A DNA stretch of 64,000 nucleotides from Cinclus cinclus (taxonomy: Eukaryota > Chordata > Aves > Passeriformes > Cinclidae). The notes under the pieces were generated by a model, which saw only the letters and a program-made list of their open reading frames with translations, made no database searches and was not told where the DNA came from. A program made the position numbers and the translations under genes. The stretch is from positions 578,001-642,000 of the forward strand of contig NW_026912108.1 in assembly GCF_963662255.1 (NCBI RefSeq), read 5' to 3'. Below, in pieces: positions 34,081 to 46,452 of the stretch; positions within the stretch are counted from its first letter, which is position 1, and each line of letters starts with the position of its first letter.

Positions 34081-35459
34081 GTGGCAAGGGCTAAGGGGAC
34101 AGTTCCAAGGCATCTAGCTTTCCTGCTAGCAATGCCATTTCTACCCTGCTGTGGAAAACATTGTCCTTTGCCCTTCTGCTCCGAGAGGCACAGAGCACCT
34201 CGGCAGAGGCAGTGTAGAGGGAAAGGACACAGTATCCGAGGGAGCGTGGCGCCGCTTAGGCGGGCAAAGCAGAAAGGTGCCGCCCGGCACTGGCTTTGAC
34301 TCCCTGAGCTTCCTTGCTAGGACAGCAGCTGCCGAAAGCTGGCAACTAGGCTGCCAGAGTGCAGAATGTAGGCGGTCTGGCACGCCTGCTTGCCGAAAGC
34401 CAGTATCAGCGAGACAGCGTGCTAGGGTCTGTTTCACAGCACCCTGGAGAACACGCACTTGAAGAATGCCCTCTCTGCTCCGCAAAAGCTCTGCCACAGT
34501 GAAGGTGGAAGAAGCAGCCTGTGGCCACGGGCAGAGCTGGTCAACAGCTGCGCCTAACTTTGCCAAGCTGCGAGAGCATTCTCAGCCGAGTTCTGCTTTG
34601 ACAGAGCTATTGCTGAACTTTTGCAGCCCCGGAGGCTGCTGAAACCAAGGCTGTGTTCTGCCTCTTCATTCTTGCCTTCCTGTGCTCCAGCGAGAAGTGA
34701 AGCTCTGGCACGGCATTCAGCTTTGCCGCCTCTCTGCACGGAAAGCACTAGACAGAACTAGTGTGCTTCGTGCATGCTCTCTCCTCGCTTTTATGGTCAC
34801 TGCTCTGCTTTTTGCTTGGCAGCGTTCAAAGGCTCCACGGCATACCTCTTGCACAGCGAGAGGTGGCCGGCGAGGAATACTTGCTGGCTTAAGTCGTTCC
34901 ATGCTCAAGGCATTCATCAGAGCAGCACAATGCGGGAAAAGAGGGGGGAACATTGCAGGACAAATTTCTATGCTGGAACATGATTGTCTGCGAGACAGCT
35001 CTCCGCAGCGCTAGTATTTGGCCAGGCTGAAATCAGCGCCACGGGAAGCCAATCTGACAAGCGGAGTGCAACGAGCGCGGCGATATGGGGCCACTTGGCA
35101 GGTGGCCGAAGAAAGACGGCTGCCCCGCGAATGTGGTGCCAGAAGGCAAGTTTCAGCAGGGCGTTCCGGGAGAGCTTAATGTGTAGCCGCAGTTGTTCTA
35201 GGCGAGATTGTAGCCGAGAAGCTTTCCGTCTCCATTCACGAGACAAGAAAAGCAGAAAGCAATGGTCTAGAGGGTTGAGAAGAAAAGTGCTCGTAGCGAG
35301 CTCGTTGCGGCAGAAGCGAAAGCCAGGAGCAGCGTGCTCGCTGCGAGAAGTAGACGGCGCTTCGCCTCCTTGGGAAGGAAATCGCGTCTGGGCACGAACG
35401 GCAGCCAGCGAAGCTTCAGAACAGCAGGCTGTTCTGCTCAGCGTACGAGCCTGAAGTGA
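34081..35459. repeat. Satellite unit 26, long (1,379 bp)
   Basis: 39-bp segment at 35267-35305. Markers GAGGCAGTGTAGAGG, CCAGTATCAG, AAAGGCTCCAC, GATATGGGG, GAAAGCAATGG; private CCGGGAGAGC near 35165. It keeps ATGTAGGCGG, unlike the other GAGGCAGTGTAGAGG units. Confidence 0.97.
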
Positions 35460-36838
35460 GTGGCAAGGGCTAAGGGGACAGTTCCAAGGCATCTAGCTTT
35501 CCTGCTAGCAATGCCATTTCTACCCTGCTGTGGAAAACATTGTCCTTTGCCCTTCTGCTCCGAGAGGCACAGAGCACCTCGGCAGACGCAGTGCAGAGGG
35601 AAAGGACACAGTATCCGAGGGAGCGTGGCGCCGCTTAGGCGGGCAAAGCAGAAAGGTGCCGCCCGGCACTGGCTTTGACTCCCTGAGCTTCCTTGCTAGG
35701 ACAGCAGCTGCCGAAAGCTGGCAACTAGGCTGCCAGAGTGCAGAATGTAGGCGGTCTGGCACGCCTGCTTGCCGAAAGCCAGGATCAGCGAGACAGCGTG
35801 CTAGGGTCTGTTTCACAGCACCCTGGAGAACACGCACTTGAAGAATGCCCTCTCTGCTCCGCAAAAGCTCTGCCACAGTGAAGGTGGAAGAAGCAGCCTG
35901 TGGCCACGGGCAGAGCTGGTCAACAGCTGCGCCTAACTTTGCCAAGCTGCGAGAGCATTCTCAGCCGAGTTCTGCTTTGACAGAGCTATTGCTGAACTTT
36001 TGCAGTCCCGGAGGCTGCTGAAACCAAGGCTGTGTTCTGCCTCTTCATTCTTGCCTTCCTGTGCTCCAGCGAGAAGTGAAGCTCTGGCACGGCATTCAGC
36101 TTTGCCGCCTCTCTGCACGGAAAGCACTAGACAGAACTAGTGTGCTTCGTGCATGCTCTCTCCTCGCTTTTATGGTCACTGCTCTGCTTTTTGCTTGGCA
36201 GCGTTCAAAGGGTCCACGGCATACCTCTTGCACAGCGAGAGGTGGCCGGCGAGGAATACTTGCTGGCTTAAGTCGTTCCATGCTCAAGGCATTCATCAGA
36301 GCAACACCATGAGGGAAAAGAGGGGGGAACATTGCAGGACAAATTTCTATGCTGGAACATGATTGTCTGCGAGACAGCTCTCCGCAGCGCTAGTATTTGG
36401 CCAGGCTGAAATCAGCGCCACGGGAAGCCAATCTGACAAGCGGAGTGCAACGAGCGCGGCGATACGGGGCCACTTGGCAGGTGGCCGAAGAAAGACGGCT
36501 GCCCCGCGAATGTGGTGCCAGAAGGCAAGTTTCAGCAGGGCGTTCCGGGCGAGCTTAATGTGTAGCCGCAGTTGTTCTAGGCGAGATTGTAGCCGAGAAG
36601 CTTTCCGTCTCCATTCACGAGACAAGAAAAGCAGAACGCAATGGTCTAGAGGGTTGAGAAGAAAAGTGCTCGTAGCGAGCTCGTTGCGGCAGAAGCGAAA
36701 GCCAGGAGCAGCGTGCTCGCTGCGAGAAGTAGACGGCGCTTCGCCTCCTTGGGAAGGAAATCGCGTCTGGGCACGAACGGCAGCCAGCGAAGCTTCAGAA
36801 CCGCAGGCTGTTCTGCTCAGCGTACGAGCCTGAAGTGA
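35460..36838. repeat. Satellite unit 27, long (1,379 bp)
   Basis: 39-bp segment at 36646-36684. Markers GCAGTCCC, CACGGCATT, CAACACCATGAGG. Private AGAACCGCAGG at 36797-36807, which breaks the left arm of the junction palindrome (A to C at 36802). Confidence 0.97.
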
Positions 36839-38217
36839 GTGGCAAGGGCTAAGGGGACAGTTCCAAGGCATCTAGCTTTCCTGCTAGCAATGCCATTTCT
36901 ACCCTGCTGTGGAAAACATTGTCCTTTGCCCTTCTGCTCCGAGAGGCACAGAGCACCTCGGCAGACGCAGTGCAGAGGGAAAGGACACAGTATCCGAGGG
37001 AGCGTGGCGCCGCTTAGGCGGGCAAAGCAGAAAGGTGCCGCCCGGCACTGGCTTTGACTCCCTGAGCTTCCTTGCTAGGACAGCAGCTGCCGAAAGCTGG
37101 CAACTAGGCTGCCAGAGTGCAGAATGTCGGCGGTCTGGCACGCCTGCTTGCCGAAAGCCAGGATCAGCGAGACAGCGTGCTAGGGTCTGTTTCACAGCAC
37201 CCTGGAGAACACGCACTTGAAGAATGCCCTCTCTGCTCCGCAAAAGCTCTGCCACAGTGAAGGTGGAAGAAGCAGCCTGTGGCCACGGGCAGAGCTGGTC
37301 AACAGCTGCGCCTAACTTTGCCAAGCTGCGAGAGCATTCTCAGCCGAGTTCTGCTTTGACAGAGCTATTGCTGAACTTTTGCAGCCCCGGAGGCTGCTGA
37401 AACCAAGGCTGTGTTCTGCCTCTTCATTCTTGCCTTCCTGTGCTCCAGCGAGAAGTGAAGCTCTGGCACGTCATTCAGCTTTGCCGCCTCTCTGCACGGA
37501 AAGCACTAGACAGAACTAGTGTGCTTCGTGCATGCTCTCTCCTCGCTTTTATGGTCACTGCTCTGCTTTTTGCTTGGCAGCGTTCAAAGGGTCCACGGCA
37601 TACCTCTTGCACAGCGAGAGGTGGCCGGCGAGGAATACTTGCTGGCTTAAGTCGTTCCATGCTCAAGGCATTCATCAGAGCAGCACAATGCGGGAAAAGA
37701 GGGGGGAACATTGCAGGACAAATTTCTATGCTGGAACATGATTGTCTGCGAGACAGCTCTCCGCAGCGCTAGTATTTGGCCAGGCTGAAATCAGCGCCAC
37801 GGGAAGCCAATCTGACAAGCGGAGTGCAACGAGCTCGGCGATACGGGGCCACTTGGCAGGTGGCCGAAGAAAGACGGCTGCCCCGCGAATGTGGTGCCAG
37901 AAGGCAAGTTTCAGCAGGGCGTTCCGGGCGAGCTTAATGTGTAGCCGCAGTTGTTCTAGGCGAGATTGTAGCCGAGAAGCATTCCGTCTCCATTCACGAG
38001 ACAAGAAAAGCAGAACGCAATGGTCTAGAGGGTTGAGAAGAAAAGTGCTCGTAGCGAGCTCGTTGCGGCAGAAGCGAAAGCCAGGAGCAGCGTGCTCGCT
38101 GCGAGAAGTAGACGGCGCTTCGCCTCCTTGGGAAGGAAATCGCGTCTGGGCACGAACGGCAGCCAGCGAAGCTTCAGAACAGCAGGCTGTTCTGCTCAGC
38201 GTACGAGCCTGAAGTGA
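36839..38217. repeat. Satellite unit 28, long (1,379 bp)
   Basis: 39-bp segment at 38025-38063. Markers ATGTCGGCGG, CACGTCATT, GAGCTCGG, AAGCATTCCG. From ATGTCGGCGG onward it matches unit 24 (5,477 bp upstream), but it lacks GAGGCAGTGTAGAGG. Confidence 0.97.
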
Positions 38218-39596
38218 GTGGCAAGGGCTAAGGGGACAGTTCCAAGGCATCTAGCTTTCCTGCTAGCAATGCCATTTCTACCCTGCTGTGGAAAACATTG
38301 TCCTTTGCCCTTCTGCTCCGAGAGGCACAGAGCACCTCGGCAGACGCAGTGCAGAGGGAAAGGACACAGTATCCGAGGGAGCGTGACGCCGCTTAGGCGG
38401 GCAAAGCAGAAAGGTGCCGCCCGGCACTGGCTTTGACTCCCTGAGCTTCCTTGCTAGGACAGCAGCTGCCGAAAGCTGGCAACTAGGCTGCCAGAGTGCA
38501 GAATGTAGGCGGTCTGGCACGCCTGCTTGCCGAAAGCCAGGATCAGCGAGACAGCGTGCTAGGCTCTGTTTCACAGCACCCTGGAGAACACGCACTTGAA
38601 GAATGCCCTCTCTGTTCCGCAAAAGCTCTGCCACAGTGAAGGTGGAAGAAGCAGCCTGTGGCCACGGGCAGAGCTGGTCAACAGCTGCGCCTAACTTTGC
38701 CAAGCTGCGAGAGCATTCTCAGCCGAGTTCTGCTTTGACAGAGCTATTGCTGAACTTTTGCAGTCCCGGAGGCTGCTGAAACCAAGGCTGTGTTCTGCCT
38801 CTTCATTCTTGCCTTCCTGTGCTCCAGCGAGAAGTGAAGCTCTGGCACGTCATTCAGCTTTGCCGCCTCTCTGCACGGAAAGCACTAGACAGAACTAGTG
38901 TGCTTCGTGCATGCTCTCTCCTCGCTTTTATTGTCACTGCTCTGCTTTTTGCTTGGCAGCGTTCAAAGGGTCCACGGCATACCTCTTGCACAGCGAGAGG
39001 TGGCCGGCGAGGAATACTTGCTGGCTTAAGTCGTTCCATGCTCAAGGCATTCATCAGAGCAACACCATGAGGGAAAAGAGGGGGGAACATTGCAGGACAA
39101 ATTTCTATGCTGGAACATGATTGTCTGCGAGACAGCTCTCCGCAGCGCTAGTATTTGGCCAGGCTGAAATCAGCGCCACGGGAAGCCAATCTGACAAGCG
39201 GAGTGCAACGAGCGCGGCGATATGGGGCCACTTGGCAGGTGGCCGAAGAAAGACGGCTGCCCCGCGAATGTGGTGCCAGAAGGCAAGTTTCAGCAGGGCG
39301 TTGCGGGCGAGCTTAATGTGTAGCCGCAGTTGTTCTAGGCGAGATTGTAGCCGAGAAGCTTTCCGTCTCCATTCACAAGACAAGAAAAGCAGAACGCAAT
39401 GGTCTAGAGGGTTGAGAAGAAAAGTGCTCGTAGCGAGCTCGTTGCGGCAGAAGCGAAAGCCAGGAGCAGCGTGCTCGCTGCGAGAAGTAGACGGCGCTTC
39501 GCCTCCTTGGGAAGGAAATGGCGTCTGGGCACGAACGGCAGCCAGCGAAGCTTCAGAACAGCAGGCTGTTCTGCTCAGCGTACGAGCCTGAAGTGA
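38218..39596. repeat. Satellite unit 29, long (1,379 bp)
   Basis: 39-bp segment at 39404-39442. Markers GCGTGACGCC, GCTAGGCTCTG, CTCTGTTCCGC, TTATTGTC, CAACACCATGAGG, GATATGGGG, GTTGCGGG, AAATGGCG. Private TTCACAAGAC near 39372. Confidence 0.97.
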
Positions 39597-40975
39597 GTGG
39601 CAAGGGCTAAGGGGACAGTTCCAAGGCATCTAGCTTTCCTGCTAGCAATGCCATTTCTACCCTGCTGTGGAAAACATTGTCCTTTGCCCTTCTGCTCCGA
39701 GAGGCACAGAGCACCTCGGCAGACGCAGTGCAGAGGGAAAGGACACAGTATCCGAGGGAGCGTGGCGCCGCTTAGGCGGGCAAAGCAGAAAGGTGCCGCC
39801 CGGCACTGGCTTTGACTCCCTGAGCTTCCTTGCTAGGACAGCAGCTGCCGAAAGCTGGCAACTAGGCTGCCAGAGTGCAGAATGTAGGCGGTCTGGCACG
39901 CCTGCTTGCCGAAAGCCAGTTTCAGCGAGACAGCGTGCTAGTGTCTGTTTCACAGCACCCTGGAGAACACGCACTTGAAGAATGCCCTCTCTGCTCCGCA
40001 AAAGCTCTGCCACAGTGAAGGTGGAAGAAGCAGCCTGTGGCCACGGGCAGAGCTGGTCAACAGCTGCGCCTAACTTTGCCAAGCTGCGAGAGCATTCTCA
40101 GCCGAGTTCTGCTTTGACAGAGCTATTGCTGAACTTTTGCAGCCCCGGAGGCTGCTGAAACCAAGGCTGTGTTCTGCCTCTTCATTCTTGCCTTCCTGTG
40201 CTCCAGCGAGAAGTGAAGCTCTGGCACGTCATTCAGCTTTGCCGCCTCTCTGCACGGAAAGCACTAGACAGAACTAGTGTGCTTCGTGCATGCTCTCTCC
40301 TCGCTTTTATGGTCACTGCTCTGCTTTTTGCTTGGCAGCGTTCAAAGGGTCCACGGCATACCTCTTGCACAGCGAGAGGTGGCCGGCGAGGAATACTTGC
40401 TGGCTTAAGTCGTTCCATGCTCAAGGCATTCATCAGAGCAGCACAATGCGGGAAAAGAGGGGGGAACATTGCAGGACAAATTTCTATGCTGGAACATGAT
40501 TGTCTGCGAGACAGCTCTCCGCAGCGCTAGTATTTGGCCAGGCTGAAATCAGCGCCACGGGAAGCCAATCTGACAAGCGGAGTGCAACGAGCTCGGCGAT
40601 ACGGGGCCACTTGGCAGGTGGCCGAAGAAAGACGGCTGCCCCGCGAATGTGGTGCCAGAAGGCAAGTTTCAGCAGGGCGTTCCGGGCGAGCTTAATGTGT
40701 AGCCGCAGTTGTTCTAGGCGAGATTGTAGCCGAGAAGCTTTCCGTCTCCATTCACGAGACAAGAAAAGCAGAACGCAATGGTCTAGAGGGTTGAGAAGAA
40801 AAGTGCTCGTAGCGAGCTCGTTGCGGCAGAAGCGAAAGCCAGGAGCAGCGTGCTCGCTGCGAGAAGTAGACGGCGCTTCGCCTCCTTGGGAAGGAAATCG
40901 CGTCTGGGCACGAACGGCAGCCAGCGAAGCTTCAGAACAGCAGGCTGTTCTGCTCAGCGTACGAGCCTGAAGTGA
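39597..40975. repeat. Satellite unit 30, long (1,379 bp)
   Basis: 39-bp segment at 40783-40821. Markers CCAGTTTCAG, GCAGCCCC, CACGTCATT, GAGCTCGG; private GCTAGTGTCTG near 39938. Confidence 0.97.
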
Positions 40976-42315
40976 GTGGCAAGGGCTAAGGGGACAGTTC
41001 CAAGGCATCTAGCTTTCCTGCTAGCAATGCCATTTCTACCCTGCTGTGGAAAACATTGTCCTTTGCCCTTCTGCTCCGAGAGGCACAGAGCACCTCGGCA
41101 GACGCAGTGCAGAGGGAAAGGACACAGTATCCGAGGGAGCGTGGCGCCGCTTAGGCGGGCAAAGCAGAAAGGTGCCGCCCGGCACTGGCTTTGACTCCCT
41201 GAGCTTCCTTGCTAGGACAGCAGCTGCCGAAAGCTGGCAACTAGGCTGCCAGAGTGCAGAATGTAGGCGGTCTGGCACGCCTGCTTGCCGAAAGCCAGTT
41301 TCAGCGAGACAGCGTGCTAGGCTCTGTTTCACAGCACCTTGGAGAACACGCCCTTGAAGAATGCCCTCTCTGTTCCGCAAAAGCTCTGCCACAGTGAAGG
41401 TGGAAGAAGCAGCCTGTGGCCACGGGCAGAGCTGGTCAACAGCTGCGCCTAACTTTGCCAAGCTGCGAGAGCATTCTCAGCCGAGTTCTGCTTTGACAGA
41501 GCTATTGCTGAACTTTTGCAGTCCCGGAGGCTGCTGAAACCAAGGCTGTGTTCTGCCTCTTCATTCTTGCCTTCCTGTGCTCCAGCGAGAAGTGAAGCTC
41601 TGGCACGGCATTCAGCTTTGCCGCCTCTCTGCACGGAAAGCACTAGACAGAACTAGTGTGCTTCGTGCATGCTCTCTCCTCGCTTTTATTGTCACTGCTC
41701 TGCTTTTTGCTTGGCAGCGTTCAAAGGGTCCACGGCATACCTCTTGCACAGCGAGAGGTGGCCGGCGAGGAATACTTGCTGGCTTAAGTCGTTCCATGCT
41801 CAAGGCATTCATCAGAGCAACACAATGGGGGAAAAGAGGGGGGAACATTGCAGGACAAATTTCTATGCTGGAACATGATTGTCTGCGAGACAGCTCTCCG
41901 CAGCGCTAGTATTTGGCCAGGCTGAAATCAGCGCCACGGGAAGCCAATCTGACAAGCGGAGTGCAACGAGCGCGGCGATATGGGGCCACTTGGCAGGTGG
42001 CCGAAGAAAGACGGCTGCCCCGCGAATGTGGTGCCAGAAGGCAAGTTTCAGCAGGGCGTTGCGGGCGAGCTTAATGTGTAGCCGCAGTTGTTCTAGGCGA
42101 GATTGTAGCCGAGAAGCTTTCCGTCTCCATTCACGAGACAAGAAAAGCAGAACGTAATGGTTGCGGCAGAAGCGAAAGCCAGGAGCAGCGTGCTCGCTGC
42201 GAGAAGTAGACGGCGCTTCGCCTCCTTGGGAAGGAAATGGCGTCTGGGCACGAACGGCAGCCAGCGAAGCTTCAGAACAGCAGGCTGTTCTGCTCAGCGT
42301 ACGAGCCTGAAGTGA
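40976..42315. repeat. Satellite unit 31, short (1,340 bp); last short unit
   Basis: Markers CCAGTTTCAG, GCTAGGCTCTG, CACCTTGGAG, ACGCCCTTG, TTATTGTC, CAACACAATGGGGG, GATATGGGG, GTTGCGGG, GAACGTAATGG, AAATGGCG. After this unit no short form appears for the remaining 21.7 kb. Confidence 0.97.
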
Positions 42316-43694
42316 GTGGCAAGGGCTAAGGGGACAGTTCCAAGGCATCTAGCTTTCCTGCTAGCAATGCCATTTCTACCCTGCTGTGGAAAACATTGTC
42401 CTTTGCCCTTCTGCTCCGAGAGGCACAGAGCACCTCGGCAGAGGCAGTGTAGAGGGAAAGGACACAGTATCCGAGGGAGCGTGGCGCCGCTTAGGCGGGC
42501 AAAGCAGAAAGGTGCCACCCGGCACTGGCTTTGACTCCCTGAGCTTCCTTGCTAGGACAGCAGCTGCCGAAAGCTGGCAACTAGGCTGCCAGAGTGCAGA
42601 ATGTCGGCGGTCTGGCACGCCTGCTTGCCGAAAGCCAGGATCAGCGAGACAGCGTGCTAGGGTCTGTTTCACAGCACCCTGGAGAACACGCACTTGAAGA
42701 ATGCCCTCTCTGCTCCGCAAAAGCTCTGCCACAGTGAAGGTGGAAGAAGCAGCCTGTGGCCACGGGCAGAGCTGGTCAACAGCTGCGCCTAACTTTGCCA
42801 AGCTGCGAGAGCATTCTCAGCCGAGTTCTGCTTTGAAAGAGCTATTGCTGAACTTTTGCAGCCCCGGAGGCTGCTGAAACCAAGGCTGTGTTCTACCTCT
42901 TCATTCTTGCCTTCCTGTGCTCCAGCGAGAAGTGAAGCTCTGGCACGTCATTCAGCTTTGCCGCCTCTCTGCACGGAAAGCACTAGACAGAACTAGTGTG
43001 CTTCGTGCATGCTCTCTCCTCGCTTTTATGGTCACTGCTCTGCTTTTTGCTTGGCAGCGTTCAAAGGGTCCACGGCATACCTCTTGCACAGCGAGAGGTG
43101 GCCGGCGAGGAATACTTGCTGGCTTAAGTCGTTCCATGCTCAAGGCATTCATCAGAGCAGCACAATGCGGGAAAAGAGGGGGGAACATTGCAGGACAAAT
43201 TTCTATGCTGGAACATGATTGTCTGCGAGACAGCTCTCCGCAGCGCTAGTATTTGGCCAGGCTGAAATCAGCGCCACGGGAAGCCAATCTGACAAGCGGA
43301 GTGCAAAGAGCTCGGCGATACGGGGCCACTTGGCAGGTGGCCGAAGAAAGACGGCTGCCCCGCGAATGTGGTGCCAGAAGGCAAGTTTCAGCAGGGCGTT
43401 CCGGGCGAGCTTAATGTGTAGCCGCAGTTGTTCTAGGCGAGATTGTAGCCGAGAAGCTTTCCGTCTCCATTCACGAGACAAGAAAAGCAGAACGCAATGG
43501 TCTAGAGGGTTGAGAAGAAAAGTGCTCGTAGCGAGCTCGTTGCGGCAGAAGCGAAAGCCAGGAGCAGCGTGCTCGCTGCGAGAAGTAGACGGCGCTTCGC
43601 CTCCTTGGGAAGGAAATCGCGTCTGGGCACGAACGGCAGCCAGCGAAGCTTCAGAACAGCAGGCTGTTCTGCTCAGCGTACGAGCCTGAAGTGA
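42316..43694. repeat. Satellite unit 32, long (1,379 bp)
   Basis: 39-bp segment at 43502-43540. Markers GAGGCAGTGTAGAGG, GTGCCACCCGG, ATGTCGGCGG, TTTGAAAGAGC, TTCTACCTC, CACGTCATT, GAGCTCGG; private GCAAAGAGC near 43304. GTGCCACCCGG occurs only in units 32, 36, 38, 39 and 40. Confidence 0.97.
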
Positions 43695-45073
43695 GTGGCA
43701 AGGGCTAAGGGGACAGTTCCAAGGCATCTAGCTTTCCTGCTAGCAATGCCATTTCTACCCTGCTGTGGAAAACATTGTCCTTTGCCCTTCTGCTCCGAGA
43801 GGCACAGAGCACCTCGGCAGACGCAGTGCAGAGGGAAAGGACACAGTATCCGAGGGAGCGTGGCGCCGCTTAGGCGGGCAAAGCAGAAAGGTGCCGCCCG
43901 GCACTGGCTTTGACTCCCTGAGCTTCCTTGCTAGGACAGCAGCTGCCGAAAGCTGGCAACTAGGCTGCCAGAGTGCAGAATGTAGGCGGTCTGGCACGCC
44001 TGCTTGCCGAAAGCCAGGATCAGCGAGACAGCGTGCTAGGGTCTGTTTCACAGCACCCTGGAGAACACGCACTTGAAGAATGCCCTCTCTGCTCCGCAAA
44101 AGCTCTGCCACAGTGAAGGTGGAAGAAGCAGCCTGTGGCCACGGGCAGAGCTGGTCAACAGCTGCGCCTAACTTTGCCAAGCTGCGAGAGCATTCTCAGC
44201 CGAGTTCTGCTTTGACAGAGCTATTGCTGAACTTTTGCAGCCCCGGAGGCTGCTGAAACCAAGGCTGTGTTCTGCCTCTTCATTCTTGCCTTCCTGTGCT
44301 CCAGCGAGAAGTGAAGCTCTGGCACGGCATTCAGCTTTGCCGCCTCTCTGCACGGAAAGCACTAGACAGAACTAGTGTGCTTCGTGCATGCTCTCTCCTC
44401 GCTTTTATGGTCACTGCTCTGCTTTTTGCTTGGCAGCGTTCAAAGGGTCCACGGCATACCTCTTGCACAGCGAGAGGTGGCCGGCGAGGAATACTTGCTG
44501 GCTTAAGTCGTTCCATGCTCAAGGCATTCATCAGAGCAGCACAATGCGGGAAAAGAGGGGGGAACATTGCAGGACAAATTTCTATGCTGGAACATGATTG
44601 TCTGCGAGACAGCTCTCCGCAGCGCTAGTATTTGGCCAGGCTGAAATCAGCGCCACGGGAAGCCAATCTGACAAGCGGAGTGCAACGAGCGCGGCGATAC
44701 GGGGCCACTTGGCAGGTGGCCGAAGAAAGACGGCTGCCCCGCGAATGTGGTGCCAGAAGGCAAGTTTCAGCAGGGCGTTCCGGGCGAGCTTAATGTGTAG
44801 CCGCAGTTGTTCTAGGCGAGATTGTAGCCGAGAAGCTTTCCGTCTCCATTCACGAGACAAGAAAAGCAGAACGCAATGGTCTAGAGGGTTGAGAAGAAAA
44901 GTGCTCGTAGCGAGCTCGTTGCGGCAGAAGCGAAAGCCAGGAGCAGCGTGCTCGCTGCGAGAAGTAGACGGCGCTTCGCCTCCTTGGGAAGGAAATCGCG
45001 TCTGGGCACGAACGGCAGCCAGCGAAGCTTCAGAACAGCAGGCTGTTCTGCTCAGCGTACGAGCCTGAAGTGA
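43695..45073. repeat. Satellite unit 33, long (1,379 bp)
   Basis: 39-bp segment at 44881-44919. It carries the commonest state at almost every marker (GCGTGGCGCC, GGATCAG, GCAGCCCC, CACGGCATT, GATACGGGG, GTTCCGGG), so it is a good working reference for the long form. Confidence 0.97.
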
Positions 45074-46452
45074 GTGGCAAGGGCTAAGGGGACAGTTCCA
45101 AGGCATCTAGCTTTCCTGCTAGCAATGCCATTTCTACCCTGCTGTGGAAAACATTGTCCTTTGCCCTTCTGCTCCGAGAGGCACAGAGCACCTCGGCAGA
45201 CGCAGTGCAGAGGGAAAGGACACAGTATCCGAGGGAGCGTGACGCCGCTTAGGCGGGCAAAGCAGAAAGGTGCCGCCCGGCACTGGCTTTGACTCCCTGA
45301 GCTTCCTTGCTAGGACAGCAGCTGCCGAAAGCTGGCAACTAGGCTGCCAGAGTGCAGAATGTAGGCGGTCTGGCACGCCTGCTTGCCGAAAGCCAGGATC
45401 AGCGAGACAGCGTGCTAGGCTCTGTTTCACAGCACCCTGGAGAACACGCACTTGAAGAATGCCCTCTCTGTTCCGCAAAAGCTCTGCCACAGTGAAGGTG
45501 GAAGAAGCAGCCTGTGGCCACGGGCAGAGCTGGTCAACAGCTGCGCCTAACTTTGCCAAGCTGCGAGAGCATTCTCAGCCGAGTTCTGCTTTGACAGAGC
45601 TATTGCTGAACTTTTGCAGCCCCGGAGGCTGCTGAAACCAAGGCTGTGTTCTGCCTCTTCATTCTTGCCTTCCTGTGCTCCAGCGAGAAGTGAAGCTCTG
45701 GCAGGTCATTCAGCTTTGCCGCCTCTCTGCACGGAAAGCACTAGACAGAACTAGTGTGCTTCGTGCATGCTCTCTCCTCGCTTTTATTGTCACTGCTCTG
45801 CTTTTTGCTTGGCAGCGTTCAAAGGGTCCACGGCATACCTCTTGCACAGCGAGAGGTGGCCGGCGAGGAATACTTGCTGGCTTAAGTCGTTCCATGCTCA
45901 AGGCATTCATCAGAGCAACACCATGAGGGAAAAGAGGGGGGAACATTGCAGGACAAATTTCTATGCTGGAACATGATTGTCTGCGAGACAGCTCTCCGCA
46001 GCGCTAGTATTTGGCCAGGCTGAAATCAGCGCCACGGGAAGCCAATCTGACAAGCGGAGTGCAACGAGCGCGGCGATACGGGGCCACTTGGCAGGTGGCC
46101 GAAGAAAGACGGCTGCCCCGCGAATGTGGTGCCAGAAGGCAAGTTTCAGCAGGGCGTTGCGGGCGAGCTTAATGTGTAGCCGCAGTTGTTCTAGGCGAGA
46201 TTGTAGCCGAGAAGCTTTCCGTCTCCATTCACGAGACAAGAAAAGCAGAACGCAATGGTCTAGAGGGTTGAGAAGAAAAGTGCTCGTAGCGAGCTCGTTG
46301 CGGCAGAAGCGAAAGCCAGGAGCAGCGTGCTCGCTGCGAGAAGTAGACGGCGCTTCGCCTCCTTGGGAAGGAAATGGCGTCTGGGCACGAACGGCAGCCA
46401 GCGAAGCTTCAGAACAGCAGGCTGTTCTGCTCAGCGTACGAGCCTGAAGTGA
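45074..46452. repeat. Satellite unit 34, long (1,379 bp)
   Basis: 39-bp segment at 46260-46298. Markers GCGTGACGCC, GCTAGGCTCTG, CTCTGTTCCGC, CAGGTCATT, TTATTGTC, CAACACCATGAGG, GTTGCGGG, AAATGGCG. From TTATTGTC onward it matches unit 36. Confidence 0.97.
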
